The notes beneath the pieces were generated by a model. It made no database searches. It was not told the origin of the DNA and worked only from the letters and a program-made list of their open reading frames with translations. A program made the translations under genes and the position numbers. A stretch of DNA of 64,000 nucleotides, taken from assembly GCA_003024785.1 (NCBI GenBank), contig PUQB01000067.1, forward strand, positions 335,999 to 399,998, written 5' to 3'. The DNA comes from Selaginella tamariscina. Lineage: Eukaryota > Streptophyta > Lycopodiopsida > Selaginellales > Selaginellaceae. Shown in pieces: positions 53,078 through 64,000 of this stretch. Position 1 is the stretch's first letter, and each line of letters begins with the position of its first letter.

Positions 53078-55418
53078 CTATACATCCATGCAACCTTGAC
53101 CCAGAACATCTCTGGGCAGTTGCAGTTCAATAATATCCTTCCGTGGTAAGGCATTACCTGGTTGATGCAAACTAACCAGCTCGTTACCTGGAATATAACC
53201 CAGTTCTTCCATATTCATTGCCATGGTAGAATTGTCATTGTCGTTAACAGTAGTCATATAAGTCAGTTCCCTATCAACTCGAAATGCAAGGTAAACTACT
53301 CCGATCAGGTAAATAATAATCAAACTAAACACGATTATACCCACGATTACTTGGCCCCCAGTCGATAAAGAACTCTTTATGAGCCACTTTACGAAGGAAG
53401 ACGTCAGGTAGTACACATCGATCGTCATAACAGCACCACCGATCAGCCAAGTGATGACAATCACCTGTTAAACAAAATAAGTAGATCATAACAGCGGTTA
53501 AACATCTCCATCTCTCTCTCACTCACACACACGCCTATATACTATAGTACATATATTTACCGGCCAGGAATTGCGTAAGGTCCCATTTTAACTTCACTGC
53601 TCGTAAATTTCAACAGGGGGATGAGGACGAAAGGCAACACAAAGGACAAAACCATCTGGTTATCAAGACGAGAAATAATGTTAACAGATACAAAGGTGCG
53701 ATAGACCACACACACACACACACACACACTGTATATATTATGTAAAGAAACTAATAATAACACTTACAGAAACTATGATAATAAGTTGTCCAGCTGCTTT
53801 GGAACCACCAATGAGTGCTACAACTAAACTTGGAACAATGGCAACAGCTCTGGTAAGCATGTTCCTAATCCACGGTTTAAATCTCAGGTTTAAGAAACCC
53901 TGCATTACGTATTGGCCGGCATAAGTTCCGGTTATGGTCGAGCTTTGTCCAGAAGCAAGCAGTGCAATACCAAACAGTATCTTACTCCACCGTCCTAGAA
54001 CGTTCTGTATACAAAACAAATAAGTATATAGTACTACAGCTCGCATATAGATTATGACAAGCTTACCCGCAACAGAAATGAAGCTCGGTTTAAGTCTAAA
54101 TCGTTACAGTTGTTCCTGTCTTCAATTGATAAGTCGGTATTCGAGCAAACGGACCCGCTCACCGCAATAAACAAATGTTGATTAAAAACGCGAAAAACAG
54201 TGCGAACCCACTCTCAAACAAGTAATATCTGCATCCTTCCTGGGATAACATTAACAAGAATAAAGCCATTAATAACAATCATGTATATATACTCAGTTTT
54301 TACCTTGATTCCTTTGTCTGAATGTGGGATTCTACGTGTTAAAACCAGTGCTGAATGTAAGAAAAGATTGTGAGGCATGATCATGGCTCCAAGTAAGGAA
54401 ATAGCAAGCCCAGTTGCCCCGTGACCTTTAAGCTGTGGTACAAATAACCCCTTAAAAAGTTCACCTGCATTCGGTTTTGCATACCCCAGCTCAACGAAGA
54501 AACACACAGTCATGATCATTACTAATGCCGTAATCACCATTTCCAGCTTGCGTACCTGAACAAACATGAGCGAATGAGTATACGTATGCATGTGTAAATG
54601 AAAATGGTCTTGTAGTAAACTGTACCCCATATTGTTGCAAAGCAAGAAGGAGAAGTGTACTTAAACCAGTAAGAAGAACTCCGATCCACACGGGCACACT
54701 AAACAATATGTTAAGTGCAAATGCCGTGCCTATAACTGGAAAAAATAAACACAATAAATAAATAAATAACCAGAATTGTCAAGAAATAGTAAACCTTCTG
54801 GAATATCTGCCGAAATCACAGCAACTTCTGCGAGTATCCAGAGAAGATACGTCACGACTCTTGGGTACTCTGTTCTACAGTGTTCGGCAAGATGTTTTCC
54901 TGATGATCACATAATAAAAACAGCATATATACATATATAAGAAATCTTCATTACCTGTGACTACACCGAGATTTGCAGCTAAGGATTGTATAATTAACGC
55001 TGAAATAGATGCCAGTAGAATTATCCAAAGGAGCTAAAAAAAGAAAATCGAAGTCAAAAGTGTTTAGAAAACAAGAGATAAAATACCTCGTATTTGTACT
55101 TTGCACCGGATTGCAAGTCACTTCAACTGCAGAAGAGTTAAGTAAGTAGATGCCAGATGCATATGGTAGAGAATCGAGACTTACAGTTTCCTGGATCAAT
55201 GTACGCAATGCAAACCAGAAATCCCGGCCCCAAAAACGCGAGCAGCTTCCTCCATCCTTTTTTCTAAACAGAGAGAGAGATCATACAAGGATTTGGATGA
55301 GAGAGTGTGTGCGTCTTACTTCGACAACATCCACTTGGAATTTGGTGGGTTCCTCGAATTCCATTGATTGCTGCTGTTGGTGTTGCCTGGCCTCATGCAG
55401 TGGATTTGAAGCTCTCAT
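53078..55418 (-). CDS. NRAMP: NRAMP-family divalent metal transporter
   Basis: A multi-exon gene from ATG 55418 to the stop at 53078-53080. The last exon is 53078-53464 and the first 55320-55418; those between use introns of about 50-170 bases. Family landmarks in order are a cytosolic N-terminus, [16 protein letters not shown] with the DPGN metal site of the first helix, and [39 protein letters not shown] with the MPH metal site of the sixth helix follows. The transport signature [14 protein letters not shown] comes next, then the last helices ([35 protein letters not shown]) and an acidic tail. NRAMPs co-transport Fe2+ or Mn2+ with protons at the plasma membrane or vacuole. Single-base shifts are needed near 55122 (AA for AAA), 54170 (run of T on the coding strand) and 53580, and at the exon 1/2 join. 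The family is certain; metal and membrane are not. Confidence 0.93.
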
Positions 55419-55509
55419 GATTCGGAGATTTCTCCTGTTCAACGCAACCACGCGCACATTTGGAGTCTTCTTCCTCTGGGGCTGCCCTAAAAGGCCATGT
55501 CCTTAATTA

Positions 55510-56580
55510 CCCTTTAAACACGATTTGCTTAAGTGTTTATTAATTAGATACTCATCAGCAATAATGTGCACGGTGGATGGAGTTTATGAGTTGAAGGATT
55601 TATATGTTATACGTGTTGCCGCGCTTTAACAAATAATAAACGTATTGCACGAAAAGAGAGGTATATACGACTCCAAATGGATAATACAAAATCTTTTAAC
55701 CCACTGCGGAATTCTTTTTTATGATTGTTATTTTTTTTAAGTTTCTCATAGTCAAATATTTGGATGGAGATAAAACCGTATAAAAGTTGTGCAAAATATC
55801 TATATATACAACATTACACGGAGGCTTGTAATGTCACACCCCTATACATGCGTGCCACTGGAACTTGCGGTTTCAAGTCCATATAGTGAGATATACTAAG
55901 AGAGTACAAGTCTATCATCTATCGTCTAGCCAGTAATAATCCAAAAGTAAACTAATATTTTAACTAGGAAAACTAAAAAAAAAGAGTGTACGTATGTACC
56001 TTCACGTCAATCTCGTGGCCTTGTCTGCAAGCATGATGAATCAGGGTCCTTGTCCAAAGTATTACGTTTCTATCCCTTTAAAGAGGCATCTTCACGCGGT
56101 CAAAAGTATCATCTATGTACGGATGTTTGACATTCAGCTGGCGCAATGCAACTTGGTGTTACTGACGTCTTCAATTGCGGATAGCATGACTATGTTCTAG
56201 CAGTTGTTTGGGACCTGCTAGAGATGCCAGCAATTCAAGCAAGTTCCGCCGAACCATTGCTGCATCTCACCACTGCATGCTTCAGAACACCAGTATATCG
56301 TCGCTGCACTGCACAAACCACACTTGGTTTAACCTCCAGAGTGTATTGCCTTTCGTTACCTTGAGAGTAAACATGTAAAACGTTATGTACGTTTAGAAGG
56401 TGATAGCGAGTCTCCACAGTAAATGCACGTGGACGGGTGTTGACAAAAAACCCACCGTCCGATTCCAGAGGTTTCAATCTGTACCGTAAACATTTTAATT
56501 TCTTGTACGACTATTAAAACATGTATATTATAGCAAATGCAATCTCTTCTTTAAGTTTAAGAGAGTAGGCTTTTGTGTGA
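55510..56580. other. Intergenic DNA between NRAMP and PPR genes
   Basis: No gene is supported. The open frame on the minus strand at 56235-56477 (MKPLESDGGFFVNTRP...) and the plus-strand one at 55994-56200 have more balanced composition than their surroundings but match nothing I know. They could be exons of a small unknown gene or the 3' UTR of the PPR gene. Confidence 0.4.
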
Positions 56581-59364
56581 TTAGTTAACACATGGGTCAT
56601 TGTCCATCTTGTTGCAAAGTATCACATCACACCATGTAACAGGCCCATTTTCCTCATCAAATGTGACAGTTTGTTCAGTCATGTTTGGCTTGTGCATTTC
56701 CTTTTCTACATGTTCAACTTCTTGTAATAAGTCACTCCCCATGCTCACAAATTCTTCTTGCTCACGTTTTACCACCTCGCAAGTAATCCTCCTCTTTGTA
56801 CTCTGCACTATTCGAATATGCTCTGCAACTTTATCAGCTTCCTTCGCCATCCCTGCCTTCATCAAACCATCCACAAGAACGTTGTACGTCACGTTGTCTG
56901 GTTCACACCTCATCGACCAAAACACTGCCACAGCATCTCCAGCTCGCCCGCCCTTACATAACCCACCAATCATCGCATTGTAAGTAGCCACATTTGGCGA
57001 AACCCCAACACGCTTCATCTCCTCAATCATCTTCTCTGCTTCGTTGAGCCTCCCCTGCTTACAAAACCCGTGCACTAAACTCGTATAAGTGAAACATTTA
57101 GCTTGCAACCTGCTTTAAACCATCTCCTGTACTGCTTCCAAAGCTTCTTGCATGTTCCCAAGCTTGCACAGACCATTCACTAAACTGCTGTATGTAACCA
57201 CGTCTAAACGATGACCCAACTTGACCATCTTCTCCATTATCTTCCTTGCTTCTTCTATCTTCCCCGACTTACAGAGCCCATCAACAACCGTACTAAACCC
57301 GATGACATTAGCTGTACAACCTTCGGTTCGGCTCATCTGTTCAATAATCTCCAGAGCTGCGTCGACCTTACCAGATTTACAAAGCCCGTCAAGTATGGTG
57401 TTGTAGGTGACCGTGTTTGGGTGGTTATCACTCTCTCGCATCTGTTCTAGAACCTCTCGAGCCCCAAGCAGCTTCCCCGACTTACAAAGTCCGTAAACAA
57501 ACGTGCTGTATGTAACAACATCCGGAGGACAACCTGAGGATCTCATCCTATTAAGAAGCTCCTCCGCCTCTTGGAGCTTACCAGTTCGACATAGTCCGTG
57601 TACCCACCGAGGTGTAAGTAAACAGGTTTGCATCGGCGATGCTCTCCAGAAGCTGCTTTGCTTCGTCCAGCCTTCCCAGCTTACATAGTCCGTCAATGAG
57701 TGTGTTGTAAGTGACTCCATCGGCTTGAATCCCCCTCGTTGACATGCTCTCCACAAGAGTCTGAGCGGTGTCTAGGTCTCCATTCTTGCAGAAGCCGTCT
57801 ATGAGCACGTTGAAAGTGACAAGGTTCGGATTGCATCCGTGAGAAATCATTTCCTTGAGAAGCTCCACTGCAGCTTGTAATCTTCCTGACTTGCAGAACG
57901 CAGTAATCACGTTCGTGTACAGGAACACGTCTGGTTGAGATATGGAGCTGAGAAGCCGATGTGCTCTGTCGAGTTCTCCTCCTTTACAGTATCCGACCAT
58001 GAGTGTAGACAGTGTGACCGGATCTGGAGCAGAACTTCCACCACGGACTCTCATTTTTTCAATTAGTTCCTCAGCTTCTTGCCACCGTCTGAGCTTGAGA
58101 AGTCCCTATATATGTACACTTTACATATAAGTGATGGCTAATTAGTACAGTGGTTCCCTGCACAAACATACCTCAATCAGTCCGTTGTAGCTGGCCGGAG
58201 TTGGTTGCCAGCCACGCATAATCATTACTCTCAGTAGCTGCTGAGACTCGTCAAGCTTCCCTTCTCGGCTCAAGCCGTTTTGATGACGTTATACGTGACT
58301 GTGTTTGGCCAGATACCCACCCGATCCATTTCCTACATTCAGAAGAACAAACATGTTCAAAGTATAACACACACACACAGACAATGCAAGCAATGAAATC
58401 TTTCAAACGAACGAAACGTATAGGAGAATATATGAACAAATTATTATGCTGATGATGACTTGTATATAGAGTTTTAGAGACACCTCAAAAAGAACGGTTG
58501 CCTTCTCCACCCTCCTGGACTTGCAAAGAGCATCGATGACAACAGTATAAGTGAAAAGTTGGTGGAAGCCCTCCAAATGCATGAAACCGAGTAGAACCCT
58601 TGCATATTCAGGCATTTTGACCCGAATATAACCATTCACGACACACTCAAACAGAGAAGCCGATGGAGCGCATATTCCCTGTGAAGGATCTCCCAAGCAG
58701 TATCAGGTTTGGATACATTGCACAGAGCGTCCATAACAAGTTTGAACGTGAAGAAATCTGGTGAGCAGTCCCGGTCGATCATCTCGGACAGAAGCTGGTG
58801 GCCGAGTTCAGCTCTTCCAGCATTGCAGAACCCGATTATGAGAGTATTGTAGAAACGAAACAAACACGGAGAACCCCACATTCGAAAGTGCCCGAGAGCA
58901 GCATCAACATTTCCAGAATTGCAAAGTGTGGACATGATCGGATAATGAGAATGCTCATCAGGAACGATATGTTCCTTCTGCATCTGTTCGAGGACCCCAT
59001 ACGCAGAAAGAACGTCTCCAGCGTTGCAGAAGCCCGAGATGAGCATGTTATAGGAGATTGCATCGGCAGTGCCTGGATTGGACTCCAGCACCTGCTGAGC
59101 GTCATAAGTTTTGCCGGACTTCACCAGGAGCTGCACCAGGCAGCCGGTGGAATAGAAATTGTGAGAGAATCCGGGGATTGCTTCTACTGCCCACCTGGAG
59201 AACTGCAATGCCGCATCCGGATTGCGAAGCTTTCTCACAACGTGTCCGGCTGTTTGCGAGGACATGACATCTTTGCAGGCGTAAGGCACAAGATCGGATT
59301 GCATCCTCTTCCATGGTCGCCCGCTCTGCAGAATCTCACTATCTCTTCCACTTTGGACTTCCAT
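56581..59364 (-). CDS. P-type pentatricopeptide repeat protein
   Basis: Three exons (58484-59364, 58172-58332, 56581-58105), about 870 residues. After a leader (MEVQSGRDSE...) come more than 15 PPR motifs of 35 residues with the P-class pattern (VVTYNTLIDGLCKxGxLDEA, NPNLVTFNVLIDGFCKNG), then an acidic C-terminal tail without E/DYW domains. P-type PPR proteins bind organelle RNA and guide its stabilisation, splicing or translation. The frame shifts by one base near 58680, 58275 and 57600. At 57115-57117 an in-frame TAA is flanked by what look like one extra and one missing T (57116 and about 57094); with both ignored the repeat reads EMVKAGCKLNVFTYTSLVHG, a perfect PPR. The start is taken at the first ATG, 60 bases from the divergent CCDC22 start. 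Confidence 0.87.
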
Positions 59365-59424
59365 CGCATTTCTCAATAACCCTAAACCTTGTTTATTCAC
59401 ACTCTGTCTTTAGGGTTCTTGGAT
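59365..59424. promoter_or_regulatory. Short divergent promoter region between PPR and CCDC22 genes
   Basis: Only 60 bases separate the two start codons, so both 5' UTRs and any core promoters must overlap or extend into the neighbouring gene. CCCTAAACC and TTTAGGGTT motifs (telo-box-like, common near starts of plant translation and housekeeping genes) lie at about 59380-59388 and 59409-59416. The promoter role is inferred. Confidence 0.5.
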
Positions 59425-61378
59425 ATGGATGCCGCGCAGCAGATTGTCGTGGACGCGCTTGAGCGCGCGGGAGTGGTGATGCCGCCAGGGATCGCGACGG
59501 TGCACGACATTGGTCCGGCTTCTCTCATCTCCATCTGCTCGCAGGCGTTAGGTCTCATTGCAGGCCAGCAGGATGTCTACATGCCGGGATCCGTTCCACA
59601 ATCTGCTTCAGTGCGCTTCCGCTTGTGTACTGAATTATCCGAACGAGTGAAACAGCTCGGGTATCGGGCTGATCTTAGTTTTCATCAGGTAATGTACAAT
59701 TCTTGTTTCTATAGTTCGAGAAGGTCAGCTACAGATTCAAGTAAGGTCTTAGAATGCATTATCTTGTGCTTCTTTTGATAGAGCATGCGATCCATGTTTT
59801 TGATAGGAAGAAGTGCTTCATTCATGGCAGGTGCCAACTGAAGTGACGAATGACTGCAGTTTCTGTATCCAAATGAAGCCGATGTACACCGCCTTCTCCG
59901 TTTCCTGCTCGACCGGCTGTCCAGAACTTCCTCTCCGTCCAGTGGCAGGAGCAGCCGGAGACATAAAGTACTTTTGAACAAGGAATTGTCACCAGACAAT
60001 GAACTTGGGAAATCAAGGTAACTTCTACTGTTTATATATTATGAACTTACATAGAAATTTTAAAGTTTCTCTTCTGTCGATGCAGAAGACCAGTGACGAC
60101 GGTACATGTGAAATCCAGGAAGTGGCTCATGAATCTCGAAAGGAAGCGAATGAGTCCCCTCCCCAAGAAAAGACAACGCCTTCTAATGGTAAAGATGAAC
60201 AAACCTTCTTGCAGCTCCAGAAGGAACTGGAAGAACTTCAAGAGAAGATAATGCAGGTGAATGCATAATACTTCATAGTAAAAATGCATGTATTCATAAT
60301 TTCGTAAGTTTCTACTATATATATATATATAAGCGAGAAATTATATTACCATAAATTTTGTTGCTGATATGTGTAGATTGATCAAGATTGGGAGAAGCAA
60401 CACAGTTGGACGAAGAGGTTAGCGAAGATGAATTCTCTTTTGTACAAGAAGCCGTGGATTTGATAAAGAATGATCCAAATATTCTGGAGCAGCTGGAATT
60501 AACACTGGAAGAACGTAAAAATGCACTTCAATCTGCACAAGGAAAATGGTACTGATGTGTGTGTGCGTGCGCGTGCGCCCGCACGTCTGTGGAGAGAGAG
60601 ACCCTGTTTTGATGTCATGTTTCCTCAGGGAGCGGCTGGAGAAGGAGAGGCACAATCTGCAGTCCTTGTTGCGGGCTAGAGACGAGGAGAAGAAGGATAA
60701 AGAGTTGGAAGATATTTCCCTGAAATTAAAATCCAGGTACGCTGATACAACACTTCGTTTAGAGTACTATTTGTAGGATTCAGCTGACGGACATAATTAT
60801 CTAGTTTTTACTTAGGACAGAAGAGCATGCAGCCTTAAGCTCGGAGTTGGAAAGAAGTCCAAAGCAGGCACCGAGAAGCAGCTACATTCGTCGGATCACT
60901 GCATTGGTAAAGAACAGCAAGAAGCAAGACGCTGATGTTGTAAAGATCATTGAGGAAACTCGTACTCTCCAGAGAGATAATAATTCTGCATTGGAGCGGC
61001 TCCAGAGAATCCACCTGCTAGTGGACGAGCGCATTTTCAGGTACAAGGTCAAGCAAATAATCTCAACAGACACTTGCGTGTGTATGTGTCTGTTTAAGTA
61101 ATAACTTGCGTGTGGTGTGGTGTATGTTGTCGTGTATGCAGGGATGCAAAGGAGGATGTTGAGTGTAGGCTGGCTTATAGGTTGTTGAGCAGCATGCACG
61201 AAAGTTTCACGCCAGCTGGTGGACAAGGTTTTTGAGATTGATAAAATTCACAGAGATATTGCGGAGCTGCAGGCAAGTCTGGGAGACGCTTGAAAAACAG
61301 CCTGTTGACGTTCCGAAAGTTCAGTCTGATCTTGACGCGATTAGACGGGAAAACTCCTCCCTCAGAAAACAAATGTGA
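59425..61378 (+). CDS. CCDC22: CCDC22 homologue (Commander/CCC complex subunit)
   Basis: Seven exons: 59425-59688, 59860-60017, 60086-60256, 60377-60548, 60629-60736, 60816-61040 and 61142-61378. The N-terminal calponin-like part reads MDAAQQIVVDALERAG, SVRFRLCTELSERVKQLGY, then FLYPNEADVHRLLRFLLDRL across the first intron, matching CCDC22 order. The rest is coiled coil (LQLQKELEELQEKI, RLEKERHNLQSLLRARDEEK). The conserved YIRRITALVKNSKKQDADV, VDERIFRDAKEDVECRLAYR and a final IDKIHRDIAELQASLG follow. In animals CCDC22 pairs with CCDC93 and COMMD proteins to recycle endosomal cargo with retriever and WASH. Frames shift at the exon 2/3 join, near 60395 and in the last exon (about 61215 and 61288). 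The stop follows SLRKQM. Confidence 0.87.
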
Positions 61379-61379
61379 A

Positions 61380-61586
61380 ATAAACCTACAGCAGCTTATC
61401 TAATTAATTTGTATGTTAGTTTTACTTTGGTGCTATCTGAATTTAATCGCAATCATTCATGACTGTCTTGTTTAAGCACTGCATTTCTCCGTCTCTCCGT
61501 ATGGACCGACCATCGGCTGGCAATTGTATTTAATTCATACTTTTCCTATAAACATAATGAAAAATTAATTTGTTGTTCTGTTGAAG
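61380..61586. other. CCDC22 3' flank
   Basis: A T-rich sequence without a recognisable gene, probably the 3' UTR and terminator region of the CCDC22 gene. Confidence 0.4.
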
Positions 61587-61728
61587 ATGAGGACGATGCA
61601 TCCCTTATCCTATATAATCATTGTTTTTTGTTTTCTTCGGCGTTGAGGACGAAGATGCCTTATCCGTCCTCGGCTCAAAAAACAAAAAACAATGCTTACT
61701 TAGGACAAGGGATGCACCATCCTCATAT
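61587..61728. repeat. Long imperfect hairpin, about 65-base arms
   Basis: The left arm (61587 to about 61650) with GATGCATCCCTTATCC and CATTGTTTTTTGTTTT is mirrored by the right arm (about 61663-61728) with AAAACAAAAAACAATG and GGACAAGGGATGCA, with a loop of about 12 bases. Roughly 85 percent of positions pair by eye. It suits a MITE or a small-RNA precursor. Confidence 0.75.
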
Positions 61729-62269
61729 CTGGCGTTGACAATGACCCATTCTTGGGCCATTGTTGGGATGCACGCAGAAGAAGACTGCAAGTTTGAACCT
61801 CACGCAAAAGACCCCATGAACTTATATTTATAGTCCTCAACACCATAGATGACAGATACATTACACACAAAATGCTACGAGATAATGAAAACTGGTTACT
61901 AAATTGTTCGTTAACAATTATTATGCAGGTTTATGTATTTGGAATCATTCACAATTAATATGCAGGTTTATGTATCTGCTTATCTTTACTGAAAATGATT
62001 TGTCCTTGGCGTTCCAAGACAACTCAAAATATAATATAGAACAATGTAATTTAATTTGGCAAAGGAAATTTGACGCCATTAACATGTCCTCCGTCCCAAC
62101 AACTATACGTTATACGGAAATTAATATTTCACCTTAAATTGTACATACAGGTGATACACAACCAACTGTTCAGAAGCGCAAAACTCCACAGTACGCCGAG
62201 CGTATAAATAGTTACATAGTATTAAAATATTAAATAAGTTAAATTAAATGTCAAAGTTACACTAATGGA

Positions 62270-62540
62270 AGAATTTGGGCTGAGTCGCACTGACCCTTAA
62301 AACCCTTAAGCGTTTAATGGTTACTACATAAATTTTATGTAGTATTACTATCATATTCACCCTTAAAATGTAGTAATAATTAAATTTTTAAGGGTTTTTT
62401 AGTGTCGCATCAAAACACTTAAAATAAATATAAAATATTCATCTTAAGGGTGACACTATCCCACTATGAAAATTAAAAATTTTAAGGGCAAAGATTACTG
62501 TCACATTGCTTCACACTTTTAAGATTTAAATTTCAAATTT
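62270..62540. repeat. MITE-like inverted CCCTTAA repeats
   Basis: GTCGCACTGACCCTTAAAAC near 62284 is roughly mirrored by TTAAGGGTTTTTTAGTGTCG near 62390, and further CTTAAGGG and GGGTGACAC motifs follow. No coding. The position beside a Harbinger transposase suggests, without proving, a related non-autonomous element or the transposon's own end. Confidence 0.45.
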
Positions 62541-62590
62541 TAAATAATGCAAACATACTCCGTTAAAGCACTTCTCATTGCATTTCCTAG

Positions 62591-63906
62591 CTATGTTGGA
62601 GTGAGATTTTCACTAGCTATTACTGCTTCATCGTACTCCACATAAATTCCAAGATTTCTTCTACAATCAACTTCGTGCTCAAGGTCCTGAAGTTCAACTT
62701 CTACGTCTGTCTCGTTCAAGTCAATGAGCAAGTTGTGGAGGATACAACTTGCCCAAACATTGGGAAGGTTCTCAAGCTTCATCTTCTGCTTCTGATCAAG
62801 ACACCGAAACTTCTGTTTGAGCAATCCAAAGCCTGTTCGATAACGACTCGTGCCTTGTGATGTTGACGATTGAACTCTATTTGTATAATATTCAACTGTG
62901 CATCTGTAACCAAAGATAAAAATGAAAAACAAAAGCAATAGCAAAAATACCTGTGTAAGGAGTCATGAGCTGAGGGATAAGTGATAACCCTTATCACCAA
63001 CCATGTACGGTCTAACGTTCTCCCCAGCAACAACCACTATAGGATCACGGAGTACATGGCCACCTCGAATCATATTGGACAAAGGAGAGTTTTGCCACAC
63101 ACGCATGTCATGTGTACTTCCTAAAATAAATGTTAATAAACATAACAAGTTTCAACAACAACATACCTGGCCAACCACAATAGATGCTAAGAAACCTTTT
63201 CTTCGCATCACAAACAACTTGCATGATTACACTATAACGCTGCTTCCTATCAAAAAAGTCCTCGCCGTCAGTCCTTGAAGGTTGAATAATCTCAAAGTGT
63301 GTGCAGTCAATCGCTCCTGCAATGTTTGGCAAAGTTGTTCCAGTTAACACTTGAAACTCCAAAGCGATTTGTGCGATTTGTTGCTCCTCTGAAGGGTATT
63401 TGCAGAGAAAACCAAACCGGTGAACTATTGCCGCTATTGTGCTGTTGATGATTTCAAGAACTGTGCTTTCTCCCACTACAAACATCTCCGACAACGTGTC
63501 CCTATCAAGATTTCTCATTAGCTTGTACAACGTCACACCAAGCCGGATTGGAACTGGAACTGCAAGTCAAAAGTTTGTATTCTTCTTTTGGATGTCCGGT
63601 TCGAGCATCTCACAAAGCCAAAAGAAGGTGTGATTTGACATTCGTAGCTTGCAAAACCATCTGTCATCATCGTAGAAACTTGTTCATGAACTTGTCCCAC
63701 CAAGTATAGCTTCTTGGCCTCACCCACCAATCTCCTAAGCTTTTACTAACTAGGCAAGCCATCATTTGCTATTGTAAAATGATAGTGTAGTCGAAGTTGT
63801 CATCCTGGTCTTCTAACAAATCAAATACAGGACTTACATCAAACTCCTGGTGAAATCTTTGAAACCCCTCCACTGCTAGCAATAAAGCTTGGCCAATGAG
63901 CTGCAT
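62591..63906 (-). CDS. PIF/Harbinger transposase (HARBI1-like nuclease)
   Basis: On the minus strand, ATG 63906 opens MQLIGQALLLAVEGFQRFHQ and a VRPRSYTWWDKFMNKFLR segment typical of Harbinger proteins. The DDE nuclease core follows: GAIDCTHFEI (first Asp), FFDRKQRYSVIMQVVCD, GWPGSTHDMRVWQNSPL across a short intron near 63117-63167, VGDKGYHL (second Asp), and HHKARVVIEQAF (Glu) after a second intron near 62900-62950. The protein ends ASCILHNLLIDLNETDVEVE... at 62591. All three catalytic residues are present. Single-base shifts are needed near 62985, 62830, 63545 and 63600, and an in-frame stop precedes the VRPRSY part near 63763, so the copy is dead or its sequence contains errors. The DNA-binding (Myb/SANT-like) partner gene usual for this family is not in the window. 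Terminal inverted repeats were not identified; one end may lie past 64000. Confidence 0.82.
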
Positions 63907-64000
63907 TGTCCTAGGCCGGACACGTCATTCACCTTCTAAAGCATTGTTCAACTGTGAAAACAAATAAGTTTTAATAAACTGAAATCAATGAAAAAAATTC

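Noticed and set aside
61904-62137. 77-residue open frame after CCDC22
   Set aside because: AT-rich, no recognisable motif, no splice partner and no sign of conservation.

Overview
This is a stretch of nuclear DNA from a land plant. The evidence is spliced genes with GT-AG introns (mostly about 50-150 bases, often full of CA/GA/TA microsatellites), two pentatricopeptide-repeat (PPR) genes, a plant-type Cdh1/CCS52 gene, a putative plastid membrane protein, an intronless tRNA-Arg and Ty3/gypsy chromoviruses. The short microsatellite-rich introns, and an intronless PPR gene lying beside a short-intron one, would suit an early-diverging plant such as a lycophyte. That placement is inference from style only and is not secure. 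Annotation is from reading the sequence; no database was searched.

Layout. 1-1.6 kb: the 3' part of an enhancer-of-rudimentary (ERH) gene and an unrecognised helical-repeat gene. 1.6-11.5 kb: AT-rich DNA, a gypsy element (3898-7037) with perfect 5-base target duplications, and a 2.2-kb field of direct and inverted short repeats. 12.0-24.3 kb, gene-rich: a PLS-type PPR gene, a His-rich multi-pass membrane protein, a cytochrome b561-domain protein, a putative plastid membrane protein, an organelle-targeted LEA protein (-), an RluA-type pseudouridine synthase (-), tRNA-Arg(UCU) (-) and an FZR/CCS52 anaphase-promoting-complex activator (-). 24.5-34.8 kb: a graveyard of one chromovirus family, with two solo LTRs framed by target duplications (one nested in another LTR) and a large inverted pair of LTR fragments. 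34.8-44.6 kb: two degenerate unknown or transposon-like coding stretches, another chromovirus 3' end, AT-rich repeats and an array of about 16 palindromes. 44.6-50.5 kb: a longer, broken relative of the first gypsy element. 53-61.4 kb, gene-rich: an NRAMP metal transporter (-), a P-type PPR gene (-) and, head-to-head with it, a CCDC22 homologue (+). 62.5-64 kb: a PIF/Harbinger transposase (-).

The genes form no pathway; they are an ordinary plant housekeeping mix (splicing/transcription cofactor, organelle RNA processing, metal transport, cell cycle, RNA modification, endosomal sorting, desiccation protection). Almost every host gene reads as a well-conserved protein only if one-base shifts, mostly in short homopolymers, are allowed for. 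The simplest explanation is uncorrected consensus error in a long-read assembly rather than wholesale gene death, and start, stop and frame calls here should be read with that in mind.

I did not find a convincing new multi-gene system. The best candidates for a second look are the palindromic array at 42.1-42.8 kb, the degenerate ParB-like coding stretch at 43.4-44.6 kb, the inverted-repeat field carrying primer-binding-site-like motifs at 7-8.3 kb, the long hairpin at 61.6 kb, and a gene whose 5' flank is copied into its own intron (14.1/15.3 kb).
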